In this document: piece after piece, positions 8,760-16,962 of the stretch
Layout of the letters: the number at the start of each line of letters is the position of its first letter
Numbering within the stretch: position 1 is the first letter of the stretch
Assembly: GCA_016703785.1 (NCBI GenBank)
Contig: JADJBM010000009.1
Location: 124,001-188,000 of the forward strand
Direction: 5' to 3'
DNA from: Betaproteobacteria bacterium
GTDB lineage: Bacteria > Pseudomonadota > Gammaproteobacteria > Burkholderiales > Rhodocyclaceae
Length of the DNA stretch: 64,000 nt
The notes under the pieces: model-generated
Told to the model about the DNA's origin: nothing
What the model saw: only the letters and a program-made list of their open reading frames with translations
Database searches by the model: none
Program-made: the position numbers and the translations under genes

Positions 8760-8954
8760 TCACTCCTGCTCTTCGATCCAGGCGGTTTGGATCGCCTCGA
8801 GGATCTTCTCGCCGCAATGCTTGGGGTCGTCGTCGAAGCCCGGCAGCGCCTTGACCCAGTTCATCAGGTCGACGAAATTCACCTTCGTCGGGTCGACGTC
8901 GGGATGGGCGTCAGCCAGTTCGATGGCGATATCGTTGATGTCGGTCCACTTCAT
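8760..8954 (-). CDS. iscX: Fe-S assembly protein IscX
   Basis: A 64-residue acidic protein with the IscX/YfhJ sequence pattern: MKWTDINDIAIELADAHPDV, VNFVDLMNWV and a C-terminal LEAIQTAWIEE. IscX binds IscS and iron and modulates cluster assembly on IscU. Its start overlaps the end of fdx by 4 nt, as usual for the distal end of isc operons. Confidence 0.93.
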   Translation of the reverse strand: MKWTDINDIAIELADAHPDVDPTKVNFVDLMNWVKALPGFDDDPKHCGEKILEAIQTAWIEEQE

Positions 8955-9295
8955 TTCTTGTGCGCCTCGCTCACCATGTTGATGGTGTATTTCGGGATTT
9001 CCACGACCAGTGGCGTTTCTGTCACCAGCGCCTGGCAGGACAGGCGCGAATTCGGCTCCAGGCCCCAGGCCTTGTCGAGCATGTCCTCCTCCTTTTCCTC
9101 CGCCTCGGCCAGGCCCTCGATGCCCTCGCGCACGATGACGTGGCAGGTGGTGCAGGCGCAGGATTTCTCGCAGGCGTGCTCGATCTCGATGCCGTTCTGC
9201 AGCAGGCCGTCGCAGATGGAGGTGCCGGGCGAAACGTCGATGACCGTCCCTTCGGGACAGAGTTCGATATGGGGAAGGACGATGATCTGGGTCAT
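8951..9295 (-). CDS. fdx: [2Fe-2S] ferredoxin of the isc system
   Basis: Supplies electrons for Fe-S cluster assembly on IscU. The 114-residue protein has all four ligands at canonical positions: Cys42, Cys48 and Cys51 (HACEKSCACTTC) and Cys87 (RLSC). The N-terminus MTQIIVLPHIELCPEG is typical of adrenodoxin-type isc ferredoxins. The frame is open further upstream but runs into hscA, so the ATG at 9295, which overlaps the hscA stop by 4 nt, is chosen. Confidence 0.95.
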   Translation of the reverse strand: MTQIIVLPHIELCPEGTVIDVSPGTSICDGLLQNGIEIEHACEKSCACTTCHVIVREGIEGLAEAEEKEEDMLDKAWGLEPNSRLSCQALVTETPLVVEIPKYTINMVSEAHKK

Positions 9296-11161
9296 AGCTT
9301 GAGTTCGATTACCTTGTGTCCAGTCAGCGCCCGCCTGACACCCTGGTCCATGCGGCGGGCGGCAAAATCCTGTGTCGCGGCGTTGAGCGAGTCGATGCCG
9401 GCCTTGATGGCGCGGTGGTCGGTGCCCGCGATGCGTTTTCTCAGCGAGGCGATCTCCTCGTCGATATCGGCGCGCTCCTCCGACCGTAGCAGGCCGCCGT
9501 CCGCGGCCAGCGCCGCCTCGACGGCCTCGATCAGCCGCTGCGCCTCGACTTGCTGCTCGCGCAGGTTGCGCGCCTGCACGTCGTCGCCGACATGGTCGAT
9601 CGACTCTTTCAGCATGCCGGCGATCTCGTCGTCGGTCAATCCGTAGGACGGCTTCACACGGATGGAGGCCTCGACGCCCGAGGTCATCTCGCGGGCCGAT
9701 ACCGACAGCAGCCCGTCGGCGTCGACCTGGAACGTGACGGTGATGCGCGCCGCGCCCGCCACCATGGGCGGAATGCCACGCAGTTCGAATTTCGCCAGCG
9801 AACGGCAATCCGTCACCAATTCGCGCTCCCCCTGCACGACGTGGAAACTCATCGCCGTCTGGCCATCCTTGTAGGTGGTGAATTCCTGCGCCTTGGCGAT
9901 CGGGATGGTCGAGTTTCGTGGGATCACCTTCTCGGTGAGTCCGCCCATCGTTTCCAGGCCAAGTGAGAGCGGAATGACGTCGAGCAGCAGCCAGTCCTCG
10001 GCGCCGGCGCGGTTGCCGGCCAGCACGTTGGCCTGCATGGCCGCACCCAGCGCCACCACCTTCTCCGGGTCGAGGTTGGTGAGCGGCTCCTGCTTGAAGT
10101 ACTCGGCCACGGCGCGCTGTACCTGCGGCATGCGCGTGGCGCCGCCGACCATCACCACGCCCTTGATGTCGTCCACCGTCAGGCCGGCATCGCGCAGCGC
10201 CTTGCGCGTCGGCGCCAGGGTCTTGGTGATGAGGTTCTTCGTGATGTCGGCGAAGGTGTCGATCTTCAGCGTGAGATCGACCTGCTCTCCGCTACGCAAT
10301 GCCGCATGGATCGGCGCCTCGTCGTGGGAGGTCAGCATCTCCTTGGCCTCGCGCGCCTTGAGCAGCAGGTGGCGCGTGTCCTCGATGCTGGGGAAGCTGA
10401 TCTTGGCGTCGTCGAGGATCCAGCAATACACGCGCTGGTCGAAGTCGTCGCCGCCGAGCGAGGCATCGCCGTTGGTCGCCAGCACCTCGAAGACGCCGCG
10501 CGAAAGCTTGAGGATGGAGATGTCGAAGGTGCCGCCGCCGAGGTCGAACACGGCGTAGACACCTTCCGAGGCGTTGTCGAGGCCGTAGGCGATGGCCGCG
10601 GCGGTCGGCTCGTTGAGCAGGCGCAGCACATTGAGGCCCGGCCAGCGTGGCCGCGTCCTTGGTGGCCTGGCGCTGCGCATCGTCGAAGTAGGCCGGCACG
10701 GTGATGACGGCGCCAACCAGTTCGCCGCCCAAACTGGCCTCCGCACGGGCAGCCAGCACCTTGAGGATTTCAGAGGATATCTCGACCGGGCTCTTCACCC
10801 CGGCGACGGTGCGCAGGCGCACCATGCCCTCGGCGTCGAGGAAGTCGTAGGGCATCGACTCGATGTGGGCAACGTCCTTCAGGCCGCGGCCCATGAAGCG
10901 CTTGACGGAAACGATGGTGTTGCGCGGATCGGCGGCTTGCGCGCCCTGCGCCGCATAGCCGACGTCGACGCCGCCGTCGGCCTTGTAGCGCACGATGGAG
11001 GGCAGCAGGCTACGGCCCTTGCCGTCGCTCAGCACCACGGCGATGCCATTGCGCACGGTGGCAACGAGGGAATTGGTGGTGCCCAGATCGATACCCACCG
11101 CCAGCCTGTGCTGGTGCGGCGCCGTGGACATGCCGGGCTCGGTGATTTGCAGTAATGCCAT
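9292..11161 (-). pseudogene. hscA: Hsc70-type chaperone HscA, single-base frameshift
   Basis: HscA is the specialised Hsp70 that, with HscB, drives cluster transfer from IscU by ATP hydrolysis. The N-terminal part (from MALLQITEPG, with AVGIDLGTTNSLVA) runs correctly to residue 175 or so (KDAATLAG). The match then continues in another frame (LNVLRLLNEPTAAAIAYG, FDLGGGTFD) to the stop at 9292. One extra C in the plus-strand CCC run at 10637-10639 explains the break. Removing it gives about 622 aa, the normal family length. Everything else, including the substrate-binding half, looks intact. This is an essential-type gene inside a conserved operon, so a consensus error is the likeliest cause. 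Confidence 0.9.
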
Positions 11162-11166
11162 CGTGA

Positions 11167-11706
11167 TTAGTCTTGACTTTCGAGCGCTTCGAGCGCGTCT
11201 TCTATTTCGTGTGCCAGCTTCTCGATGAACATCAGGCGGCGCACTGCGTCGGCCGCTGCTGCGTAATCCTTCTTCGCATCGAGGCTGGCCTCGATTTCGT
11301 CGCGGATCGCGCCGGCATGCTTCTCCAGGCGCTGCATCAGCTTTTCAAGTTCATGGTGCTCGCCGGCCTCACGCGCTTCGGCCACTGCCTCGCGCCACTC
11401 CATCTGCTCCATGAGGAATTCTGCGGGCATCGCCGTGTTGCTCTCGTGGTCGGTCTCGGCGCCGGCCAGCCGCAGCAGGTAGTGCGCCCGCAGCAGCGGC
11501 TTCTTCAGCGTGCGGTAGGCCTCATTGACCTGCGTTGCCCACTGCATCGACAAGCGCTTGTCGGTGTCGGGCAGATGGGCGTGCCGGTCCGGGTGAACCT
11601 TGCCTTGCAATTCGTGATAGGCCTGGTCAAGCCTGGCCGCATCGATGCGATAGGCACGCCTGAGGCCGAACAGCGCAAAGAAATCCTGGCTGAAATCCGG
11701 GACCAC
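11167..11706 (-). CDS. hscB: J-domain co-chaperone HscB
   Basis: Delivers IscU to HscA and stimulates its ATPase. The 179-residue protein has an N-terminal J domain with the HPD motif at residues 38-40 and a C-terminal helical domain (EFLMEQMEWREAV, then the YAAAADAVRRLMFIEKL end) that binds IscU. Length and organisation match HscB. It lies between iscA and hscA with gaps of 5 nt on each side. Confidence 0.95.
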   Translation of the reverse strand: MVPDFSQDFFALFGLRRAYRIDAARLDQAYHELQGKVHPDRHAHLPDTDKRLSMQWATQVNEAYRTLKKPLLRAHYLLRLAGAETDHESNTAMPAEFLMEQMEWREAVAEAREAGEHHELEKLMQRLEKHAGAIRDEIEASLDAKKDYAAAADAVRRLMFIEKLAHEIEDALEALESQD

Positions 11707-11711
11707 GATGG

Positions 11712-12035
11712 TTAAACGTTAAAACTTTCCCCGCAGCCGCACTGATCCTTGACATTGGGGTTGTTGAACTTGAACCCCTCGTTGAGGCCCTCGCGCGCAA
11801 AATCCAGTTCCGTGCCGTCCACATACGGCAGGCTCTTCGGGTCGACCAGCACCTTGACGCCGTGGCTCTCGAATATGATGTCCTCCGCCGCCGCCTCGTC
11901 GGCGAACTCCAGCTTGTACGACATGCCCGAGCAGCCCGAGGTCTTCACGCCGATGCGCACGCCGACGCCCTTGCCGCGCTTGGCGATGAAATTGGCTACG
12001 TGCTTGGCCGCCTTTTCCGTCATCGTGACCGACAT
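11712..12035 (-). CDS. iscA: iron-sulfur cluster assembly protein IscA
   Basis: A-type Fe-S carrier. The 107-residue protein has the three invariant cysteines at canonical positions: Cys35 (KTSGCSG), Cys99 and Cys101 (CGCGESFNV). The N-terminus MSVTMTEKAAKHVANF is typical. It is placed between iscU and hscB as in classical isc operons. Confidence 0.95.
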   Translation of the reverse strand: MSVTMTEKAAKHVANFIAKRGKGVGVRIGVKTSGCSGMSYKLEFADEAAAEDIIFESHGVKVLVDPKSLPYVDGTELDFAREGLNEGFKFNNPNVKDQCGCGESFNV

Positions 12036-12044
12036 ATCCTCACC

Positions 12045-12428
12045 TTATCCTTCGTGCTTCTTCTTGTAATCGGCCACGGCCGCCTTGATGGCGTCCTCGG
12101 CCAGGATCGAGCAGTGTATTTTAACCGGCGGCAGGGCCAGTTCCTCGGCGATCTTGGTGTTCTTGATCTCCAGGGCCTGGTCCACCGTCTTGCCCTTCAC
12201 CCACTCGGTGACGAGCGAGCTGGAGGCGATGGCCGAGCCGCAGCCGTAGGTCTTGAACTTGGCGTCCTCGATGACGCCCTCCTTGTTCACCTTGATCTGC
12301 AGCTTCATGACGTCGCCGCAGGCCGGCGCGCCGACCATGCCGGTGCCGACGCCGTCTTCTTCCTTGTCGAAGGCGCCGACGTTGCGCGGATGTTCGTAGT
12401 GCTCCAGTACCTTGTCGCTGTATGCCAT
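12045..12428 (-). CDS. iscU: Fe-S cluster scaffold IscU
   Basis: Scaffold on which [2Fe-2S] and [4Fe-4S] clusters are built. Of 127 residues, the functional set is complete: Cys37 and Asp39 (PACGD), Cys63 (YGCGSAIASSS), the LPPVK motif recognised by HscA at 99-103, then His105 and Cys106. It follows iscS after 23 nt. Confidence 0.97.
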   Translation of the reverse strand: MAYSDKVLEHYEHPRNVGAFDKEEDGVGTGMVGAPACGDVMKLQIKVNKEGVIEDAKFKTYGCGSAIASSSLVTEWVKGKTVDQALEIKNTKIAEELALPPVKIHCSILAEDAIKAAVADYKKKHEG

Positions 12429-12451
12429 AGTCGCTGCTCCTTCAGTTCAAC

Positions 12452-13669
12452 TCAATGCGCCGCCCACTGGACGGTGTTCAGATCGATGCCTTCCTTGTAC
12501 ATGTCCCACAGCGGCGACATCTCGCGCAGCTTGCTGATCTGCCGGTGCAGGAGCGTGATCGTGTAGTCGATTTCCTCCTCGGTCGTGAAGCGGCCGATGG
12601 TGAAGCGGATCGAGCTGTGCGCCAGTTCGTCCTGGCGACCCAATGCCCTTAGCACGTAGGACGGCTCCAGGCTGGCCGAGGTGCAGGCCGAGCCGGAGGA
12701 CACCGCCACGTCCTTGATCGCCATCATCAGGGACTCGCCCTCGACGAAGGCGAAGCTGATGTTGAGGTTGTGCGGCACGCGCGCTTCCATGTCGCCGTTG
12801 AGGAAGACCTGCTCGATGTCCGAGAGACCCTTCCAGAGGCGGTCGCGCAACATGCGGATGCGTTCGTTCTCGGTTGCCATCTCCTCGCGCGCCAGGCGGA
12901 AGGCCTCGCCCATGCCGACGATCTGGTGCGTCGCCAGCGTGCCGGAGCGCAGGCCGCGCTCGTGGCCGCCGCCGTGCATCTGCGCTTCCAGGCGGATGCG
13001 CGGCTTGCGCCGCACGTAGAGGGCGCCGATGCCCTTCGGGCCATAGGTCTTGTGCGCCGAGAAGGACATCAGGTCGACCTTCAGCTTGCCGAGGTCGATC
13101 GCCACCTTGCCGGTCGCCTGCGCGGCATCGACGTGGAAGATCACGCTTTTTTCGCGGCAGATTTCGCCCATCCGCTCGATCGGCTGGATGACGCCGATCT
13201 CGTTGTTCACGTACATCACCGAAGCGAGGATGGTATCGGGGCGCAGCGCCGCCTTGAACTGATCCAGGTCGACCAAGCCGTTCTCCTGCGGATCGAGGTA
13301 GGTCACCTCGAAGCCGTGGCGCTCCAGCTCGCGCGTGGTGTCGAGCACCGCCTTGTGCTCGGTCTTCACCGTAACGAGGTGCTTGCCCTTGCCCTGGTAG
13401 AACAGGGCCGCGCCCTTGATGGCCAGATTGTTCGATTCGGTCGCGCCCGAGGTCCAGATGATCTCCTTCGAATCGGCGTTGACCAGCCTGGCGACCAGCT
13501 CGCGTGCTTCCTCGACGGCCTTTTCCGCCTCCCAGCCGTAGGCATGCGAGCGCGAGGCGGGGTTGCCGAATTTCTCGACCAGCCAGGGAATCATCTGCTC
13601 GGCCACGCGCGGGTCGACCGGGGTCGTCGCCGAATAGTCGAGGTAGATGGGGAATTTCAGCATTTTCAT
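12452..13669 (-). CDS. iscS: cysteine desulfurase IscS
   Basis: PLP enzyme that converts cysteine to alanine and passes persulfide sulfur to IscU and other acceptors. The 405-residue protein is close to the E. coli enzyme in length and motifs: LDYSATTPVDPRV near the N-terminus, SGATESNNLAIKG, the PLP lysine in SFSAHKTYGPKG (about 209), and the catalytic cysteine in SSGSACTSASLEPS (about 330). The C-terminus carries the extension (LREMSPLWDMYKEG) used for IscU contact. It is the second of two adjacent desulfurase genes. Confidence 0.96.
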   Translation of the reverse strand: MKMLKFPIYLDYSATTPVDPRVAEQMIPWLVEKFGNPASRSHAYGWEAEKAVEEARELVARLVNADSKEIIWTSGATESNNLAIKGAALFYQGKGKHLVTVKTEHKAVLDTTRELERHGFEVTYLDPQENGLVDLDQFKAALRPDTILASVMYVNNEIGVIQPIERMGEICREKSVIFHVDAAQATGKVAIDLGKLKVDLMSFSAHKTYGPKGIGALYVRRKPRIRLEAQMHGGGHERGLRSGTLATHQIVGMGEAFRLAREEMATENERIRMLRDRLWKGLSDIEQVFLNGDMEARVPHNLNISFAFVEGESLMMAIKDVAVSSGSACTSASLEPSYVLRALGRQDELAHSSIRFTIGRFTTEEEIDYTITLLHRQISKLREMSPLWDMYKEGIDLNTVQWAAH

Positions 13670-13689
13670 TCTCCAGTGCTTTCAGTGCG

Positions 13690-14847
13690 TTAGGCGGCCA
13701 CCGCGGCCAACCCCTTCAGTTTGCGAACCGTTTCGTCAAGCGCCTGCAAAAAGCGCACGACATCCTCTTCCGTGTTGGCGCGGCCGAGCGAGACGCGCAG
13801 GGCGCTCTTCGCCACATCCGCGGAAACACCCATCGCCAGCAGGGTGTGCGACGGCTCGGGCGAGACGCTCGAGCAGGCCGAACCGCTCGCCACGGCGAAA
13901 CCGGCGCGATCCAGCTGCGCCACCAGGGTCTCGCCGTCGATGCCGGCCACCGCAAAAAATACCGTATTCGGCAGGCGCGACGCATTGCGGCTAAAGATGA
14001 CCGTCTCCAGCTTCGCCAGCCCCTGCTCCAGTTTGTTGCGCAGTCCTGTCAGGCGCACGGCGTCCGTTTCCAGCCGGGCCGTCGCCAGTTCGCAGGCCGC
14101 GCCGAAGCCGACGATGGCCGCCACGTTCTCGGTACCGGAGCGCAGGTTGCGTTCCTGTCCGCCGCCGGAGATCAGCGGCTTCAATTCCACACGTTTGTCC
14201 AGCACCAGCGCCGCGGCGCCCTGCGGCCCGTAGATCTTGTGCGCCGACACCGTCAGCGCATTCACGCCGGCGGCGTTCAGTGTGCGAAAATCCACCTTCA
14301 CCTTGCCCAGCGCCTGCACCGCATCGGTGTGGAACCAGGCCTTTGCTCCACGGGCCTGCCCGGCCAGGTCGGGAATATCCTGCAGCACGCCGGTCTCGTT
14401 GTTGGCCAGCATCACCGACACCAGCTTCGCCGGCATGGCCAGCGCCGCGGCAAAGTCAGCCGCCACGACACGCCCCTCGGCATCCACGCCGATCTCCACC
14501 ATGCTCCAGCCCATGCGTTTCAGGTCGGTCGCCGGCTCGCGCACGCAGGGGTGCTCGATGGCGGACACCGCCACGGTAGAAGGCTTGAGGCAGGCCGCCG
14601 CGCCCTTGATGAAGAGGTTGTTGGCCTCCGAGCCACCGCTGGTGAACACCACCTCGGTCGGGTGCGCGCCCACCGCCGCGGCCACCTGCTCGCGCGCCGT
14701 GTCGATGGCGGCGCGCGCGGCACGGCCGTACTCGTGGCGGCTCGAGGCATTGCCGCAGCGTTCCTTGAGGAACGGCAGCATCGCCTCCAACACGCGCGCG
14801 TCGAGCGGCGTGGTGGCGTTGTGGTCGAGGTAGGCCAGCGCGAACAT
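13690..14847 (-). CDS. second cysteine desulfurase, NifS/IscS-like
   Basis: A 385-residue class V aminotransferase-type cysteine desulfurase placed between iscR and iscS. It has its own LDHNATTPLDARV N-terminus, SGGSEANNLFIKG, PLP lysine in VSAHKIYGPQGAAA and active-site cysteine in SGSACSSVSPEPSH. It is clearly distinct from the downstream IscS (different C-terminus, no IscU-contact tail of the IscS type), so it is not a recent duplicate. It may serve another sulfur acceptor, or act in parallel with IscS. All catalytic residues are present. Confidence 0.9.
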   Translation of the reverse strand: MFALAYLDHNATTPLDARVLEAMLPFLKERCGNASSRHEYGRAARAAIDTAREQVAAAVGAHPTEVVFTSGGSEANNLFIKGAAACLKPSTVAVSAIEHPCVREPATDLKRMGWSMVEIGVDAEGRVVAADFAAALAMPAKLVSVMLANNETGVLQDIPDLAGQARGAKAWFHTDAVQALGKVKVDFRTLNAAGVNALTVSAHKIYGPQGAAALVLDKRVELKPLISGGGQERNLRSGTENVAAIVGFGAACELATARLETDAVRLTGLRNKLEQGLAKLETVIFSRNASRLPNTVFFAVAGIDGETLVAQLDRAGFAVASGSACSSVSPEPSHTLLAMGVSADVAKSALRVSLGRANTEEDVVRFLQALDETVRKLKGLAAVAA

Positions 14848-14857
14848 GGATTGCAGC

Positions 14858-15340
14858 TTAGGCGGACACCGCCACGTTGTCGCGTCGCACGCCGCGCAGG
14901 CGATCGTCGGTGACGACGGTACCCACCGCAGGACGGGTCTTCGCCTGGCGGACGAGGTCGTCCAGCGAAACCGAGGCCAGATAATCGTGCATGCGCTTGT
15001 TGAGGTTGGTCCACAGGTCGTGGGTCATGCAGCGATGCTCGTCCTGGCAGTTCTCGCGTCCGCCGCAGTTGGTGGCATCCAGCGGTTCATCCACCGCTGT
15101 GATGATGTCGGCCACGGTCACTTCGTTCATGGCGCGCGCCAGGCGATAGCCTCCACCCGGTCCGCGCACGCTGCCCACGATCTTGTGGCGGCGCAGCTTG
15201 CCGAACAGTTGCTCCAGGTAAGACAGGGAAATCTTCTGGCGGTCGCTGATGCCCGCCAGCGTTACCGGTCCGTTGGCCTGGCGTTGTGCCAGGTCGATCA
15301 TTGCCGTCACTGCGAATCGGCCTTTTGTAGTCAGTCTCAT
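14858..15340 (-). CDS. iscR: Rrf2-family regulator IscR
   Basis: [2Fe-2S]-binding repressor/activator controlling Fe-S biogenesis. The 160-residue protein starts MRLTTKGRFAVTAMIDLA, with the winged-helix recognition part near 28-67 (SLSYLEQLF, RGPGGGYRLA). The cluster ligands are at exactly the E. coli positions: Cys92, Cys98, Cys104 and His107. Two IscR-type boxes lie just upstream, so autorepression is expected. The leader contains a good Shine-Dalgarno (GGAGAGG). Confidence 0.96.
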   Translation of the reverse strand: MRLTTKGRFAVTAMIDLAQRQANGPVTLAGISDRQKISLSYLEQLFGKLRRHKIVGSVRGPGGGYRLARAMNEVTVADIITAVDEPLDATNCGGRENCQDEHRCMTHDLWTNLNKRMHDYLASVSLDDLVRQAKTRPAVGTVVTDDRLRGVRRDNVAVSA

Positions 15341-15376
15341 GCTGGGTCCTCTCCAAAAAAGACGCTTCCGCGCCTA

Positions 15377-15401
15377 ATACTTGAACAATTTAGTAGACAA
15401 T
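15377..15401 (-). promoter_or_regulatory. IscR type-1-like box, downstream copy
   Basis: Read on the minus strand, this 25-bp element starts ATTGTCTACTAAA and ends TTCAAGTAT. Against the enterobacterial type 1 IscR consensus (ATASYYGACT...AGTCRRSTAT) I count 21 of 25 compatible positions. It covers the start of the predicted iscR transcript, a position suited to repression. Confidence 0.68.
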
Positions 15402-15425
15402 ACAATACCCGATCAGTTCAGTCTA
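15397..15425 (-). promoter_or_regulatory. iscR promoter
   Basis: On the minus strand, a -35-like TAGACT (15420-15425), 17-bp spacer and -10-like TATTGT (15397-15402). The geometry relative to the IscR box is identical to that of the cysE promoter at 16198-16226. The -35 overlaps the stop codon of cysE (15418-15420). Confidence 0.55.
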
Positions 15426-15429
15426 CTAT
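15405..15429 (-). promoter_or_regulatory. IscR type-1-like box, upstream copy, overlapping the cysE stop codon
   Basis: Minus-strand element starting ATAGTAGACT and ending CGGGTAT, 25 bp, with 21 of 25 positions compatible with the type 1 IscR consensus and a strong resemblance to the E. coli iscR operator. It contains the last codons and TGA of cysE and the -35 of the iscR promoter. Only 3 bp separate it from the second box. Confidence 0.75.
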
Positions 15430-16170
15430 TTTGTTCAAGTACTGCGGATCGAACTTGTCGGCCGTGGCCAGTTCGTCCGACAACTCGACGCCTGATTGCT
15501 CGAGCAGCTCAATGAGGCGTTCGATGCGCTTGTCGGTTTCGACGGCATGGTCAAGCAGGCCGTGGATGGCCGTGGACAAGGGATCGTCCTCGTTGCGCGT
15601 CACGGCATAGGCGGAGAAGCCCATCTGGCCGGCCTTGATCTCGCGCGCGATCTCGCTGCGGTCCTCGATGATGCGCGCCGGAATGCCCACCGCGGTCGCG
15701 CCTGCGGGCACATCGCGCACCACCACCGCGTTCGAGCCAACCTTCGCCTCCACGCCCAGCGTGATGGGGCCGAGCACCTTGGCGCCGGCGCCGATCACCA
15801 CGCCGCGCTCCAGCGTCGGGTGGCGCTTGCCCTTGTTCCAGGATGTGCCACCCAGGGTGACGCCGTGGTACAGCGTGCAGTCGTCGCCGATGACCGCGGT
15901 CTCGCCGATCACCACGCCCATGCCGTGGTCGATGAAGAAGCGGCGACCGATGGATGCGCCGGGATGGATCTCGATGCCCGTAAGCCAACGGCTGAAATGC
16001 GAGATCCAGCGTGCCAGCCACTTCAGGCCATGACCCCACAGCCAGTGTGTGAATCGGTGGGTCACCAGCGCATGCAGGCCCGGATAGCAGGTCAGCACCT
16101 CCCAGGTGTTGCGGGCGGCGGGATCGCGATCAAAAACGCAGGCGATGTCTTCGCGCAGGCGGCTGAACAT
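15418..16170 (-). CDS. cysE: serine O-acetyltransferase
   Basis: Makes O-acetylserine, the carbon skeleton for cysteine. The 250-residue protein has an N-terminal helical part (MFSRLREDIACVFDRDPAA) and a left-handed beta-helix of hexapeptide repeats (IEIHPGASIG, DHGMGVVIGETAVIG, LYHGVTLGGTSW, GAGAKVLGPITLG). The C-terminal tail, long for this class, ends FDPQYLNKIVD; an Ile near the CysE C-terminus is normally what docks into CysK. The gene lies directly upstream of iscR in the same direction and has its own promoter with an IscR-type box. This suggests cysteine supply is tuned to Fe-S demand. Confidence 0.93.
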   Translation of the reverse strand: MFSRLREDIACVFDRDPAARNTWEVLTCYPGLHALVTHRFTHWLWGHGLKWLARWISHFSRWLTGIEIHPGASIGRRFFIDHGMGVVIGETAVIGDDCTLYHGVTLGGTSWNKGKRHPTLERGVVIGAGAKVLGPITLGVEAKVGSNAVVVRDVPAGATAVGIPARIIEDRSEIAREIKAGQMGFSAYAVTRNEDDPLSTAIHGLLDHAVETDKRIERLIELLEQSGVELSDELATADKFDPQYLNKIVD

Positions 16171-16197
16171 CAGATAACTCCATCAGAATGTAGGGAA

Positions 16198-16226
16198 ATA
16201 GTAAAATACCCAAGAATTTTAGTCAA
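16198..16226 (-). promoter_or_regulatory. sigma70 promoter of cysE
   Basis: Minus strand: TTGACT (-35, 16221-16226), exactly 17 bp, then TACTAT (-10, 16198-16203). This is the best sigma70-like promoter in the window. Transcription would start near 16191, about 20 nt before the cysE ATG. The -35 overlaps the trmJ stop codon. Confidence 0.78.
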
Positions 16227-16230
16227 CTTT
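16206..16230 (-). promoter_or_regulatory. IscR type-1-like box in the cysE promoter
   Basis: The minus-strand 25-mer begins AAAGTTGACTAAAA and ends TTGGGTAT. I count 21 of 25 positions compatible with the type 1 IscR consensus. It spans the -35 and most of the spacer of the cysE promoter and includes the last codons and stop of trmJ. By position, holo-IscR would repress cysE. Confidence 0.72.
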
Positions 16231-16953
16231 ATTACCGGGGTGCTTCATGAAGGTCTTGAGCATGCCGCGGAGGAGGCTGACCTCGTCGCGCTCCAGCGCG
16301 ATGCGGTCGAACAGCCGGCGCAGGCGCGGCAGCAGGCGCTTGGGATTGGCCGGGTCGTGAAAGCCGCTTTGCGTTACGGCGGCCTCGAGGTGCTCGTGGA
16401 AATGGCGGATCTCCTCGAAGCTGGCGGGCGGATTGTCCGGCGCGGGCGGCGCGCCCGGATCGAGCGCCGCCAGGCGCAACTCGTAGCACATCACCTGCAC
16501 CGCAGCGCCGAGGTTGAGCGAGGAATACACAGGGTTCGTCGGAATCATCACCGGCAGGCTGCACAGCGCAACTTCGTCGTTGGCCAGCCCTGCCGTCTCG
16601 TTGCCAAATACCAGGGCGACGGGTCCGTGGGCAGTGGCACCGACGATCCGGGGTGCGGCCTCGCGCGCCCAGCGCGGCGTTGGCGCAAGTTCGCGCTGGC
16701 GCGCCGTCAGCGCCGCGGCCAGCACCGTGCCGGCCAGCGCCTCCTCCAGCGTCTGGCAGACGACCGCACCTTCCAGCACGTCGCGTGCATTCGAGGAACG
16801 GGCACGCCCCACGCCATCGGGATCGGCGGCCGGATTCACCAGGTACAGTTGCGACAGTCCCATCGTCTTCATCGCGCGCGCGGCGGCGCCGATGTTGCCA
16901 GGGTGGCTGGTGTGGGAGAGGACGATGCGTATGCGGTCGAGCGCTGGATTCAT
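16219..16953 (-). CDS. trmJ: tRNA (cytidine/uridine-2'-O-)-methyltransferase TrmJ
   Basis: SpoU-class methyltransferase that modifies position 32 of several tRNAs. The 244-residue protein starts MNPALDRIRIVLSHTSHPGN, followed by the SPOUT motifs NIGAAARAMKTMG (motif 1), VALVFGNETAGLAN (motif 2, about 120) and IPTNPVYSSLNLGAAVQV (motif 3, about 145). A helical C-terminal extension follows. The frame is open upstream to 17211, but that part would run through suhB; the ATG at 16953 gives the family N-terminus. trmJ, suhB and iscR neighbour each other in E. coli too. Confidence 0.92.
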   Translation of the reverse strand: MNPALDRIRIVLSHTSHPGNIGAAARAMKTMGLSQLYLVNPAADPDGVGRARSSNARDVLEGAVVCQTLEEALAGTVLAAALTARQRELAPTPRWAREAAPRIVGATAHGPVALVFGNETAGLANDEVALCSLPVMIPTNPVYSSLNLGAAVQVMCYELRLAALDPGAPPAPDNPPASFEEIRHFHEHLEAAVTQSGFHDPANPKRLLPRLRRLFDRIALERDEVSLLRGMLKTFMKHPGNKVD

Positions 16954-16962
16954 GCAACAGCC

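Noticed and set aside
10620..10660. Programmed ribosomal frameshift in hscA
   Set aside because: No slippery heptamer or downstream structure typical of programmed shifts, and HscA is not known to use one; the extra base in a C run is a simpler explanation.
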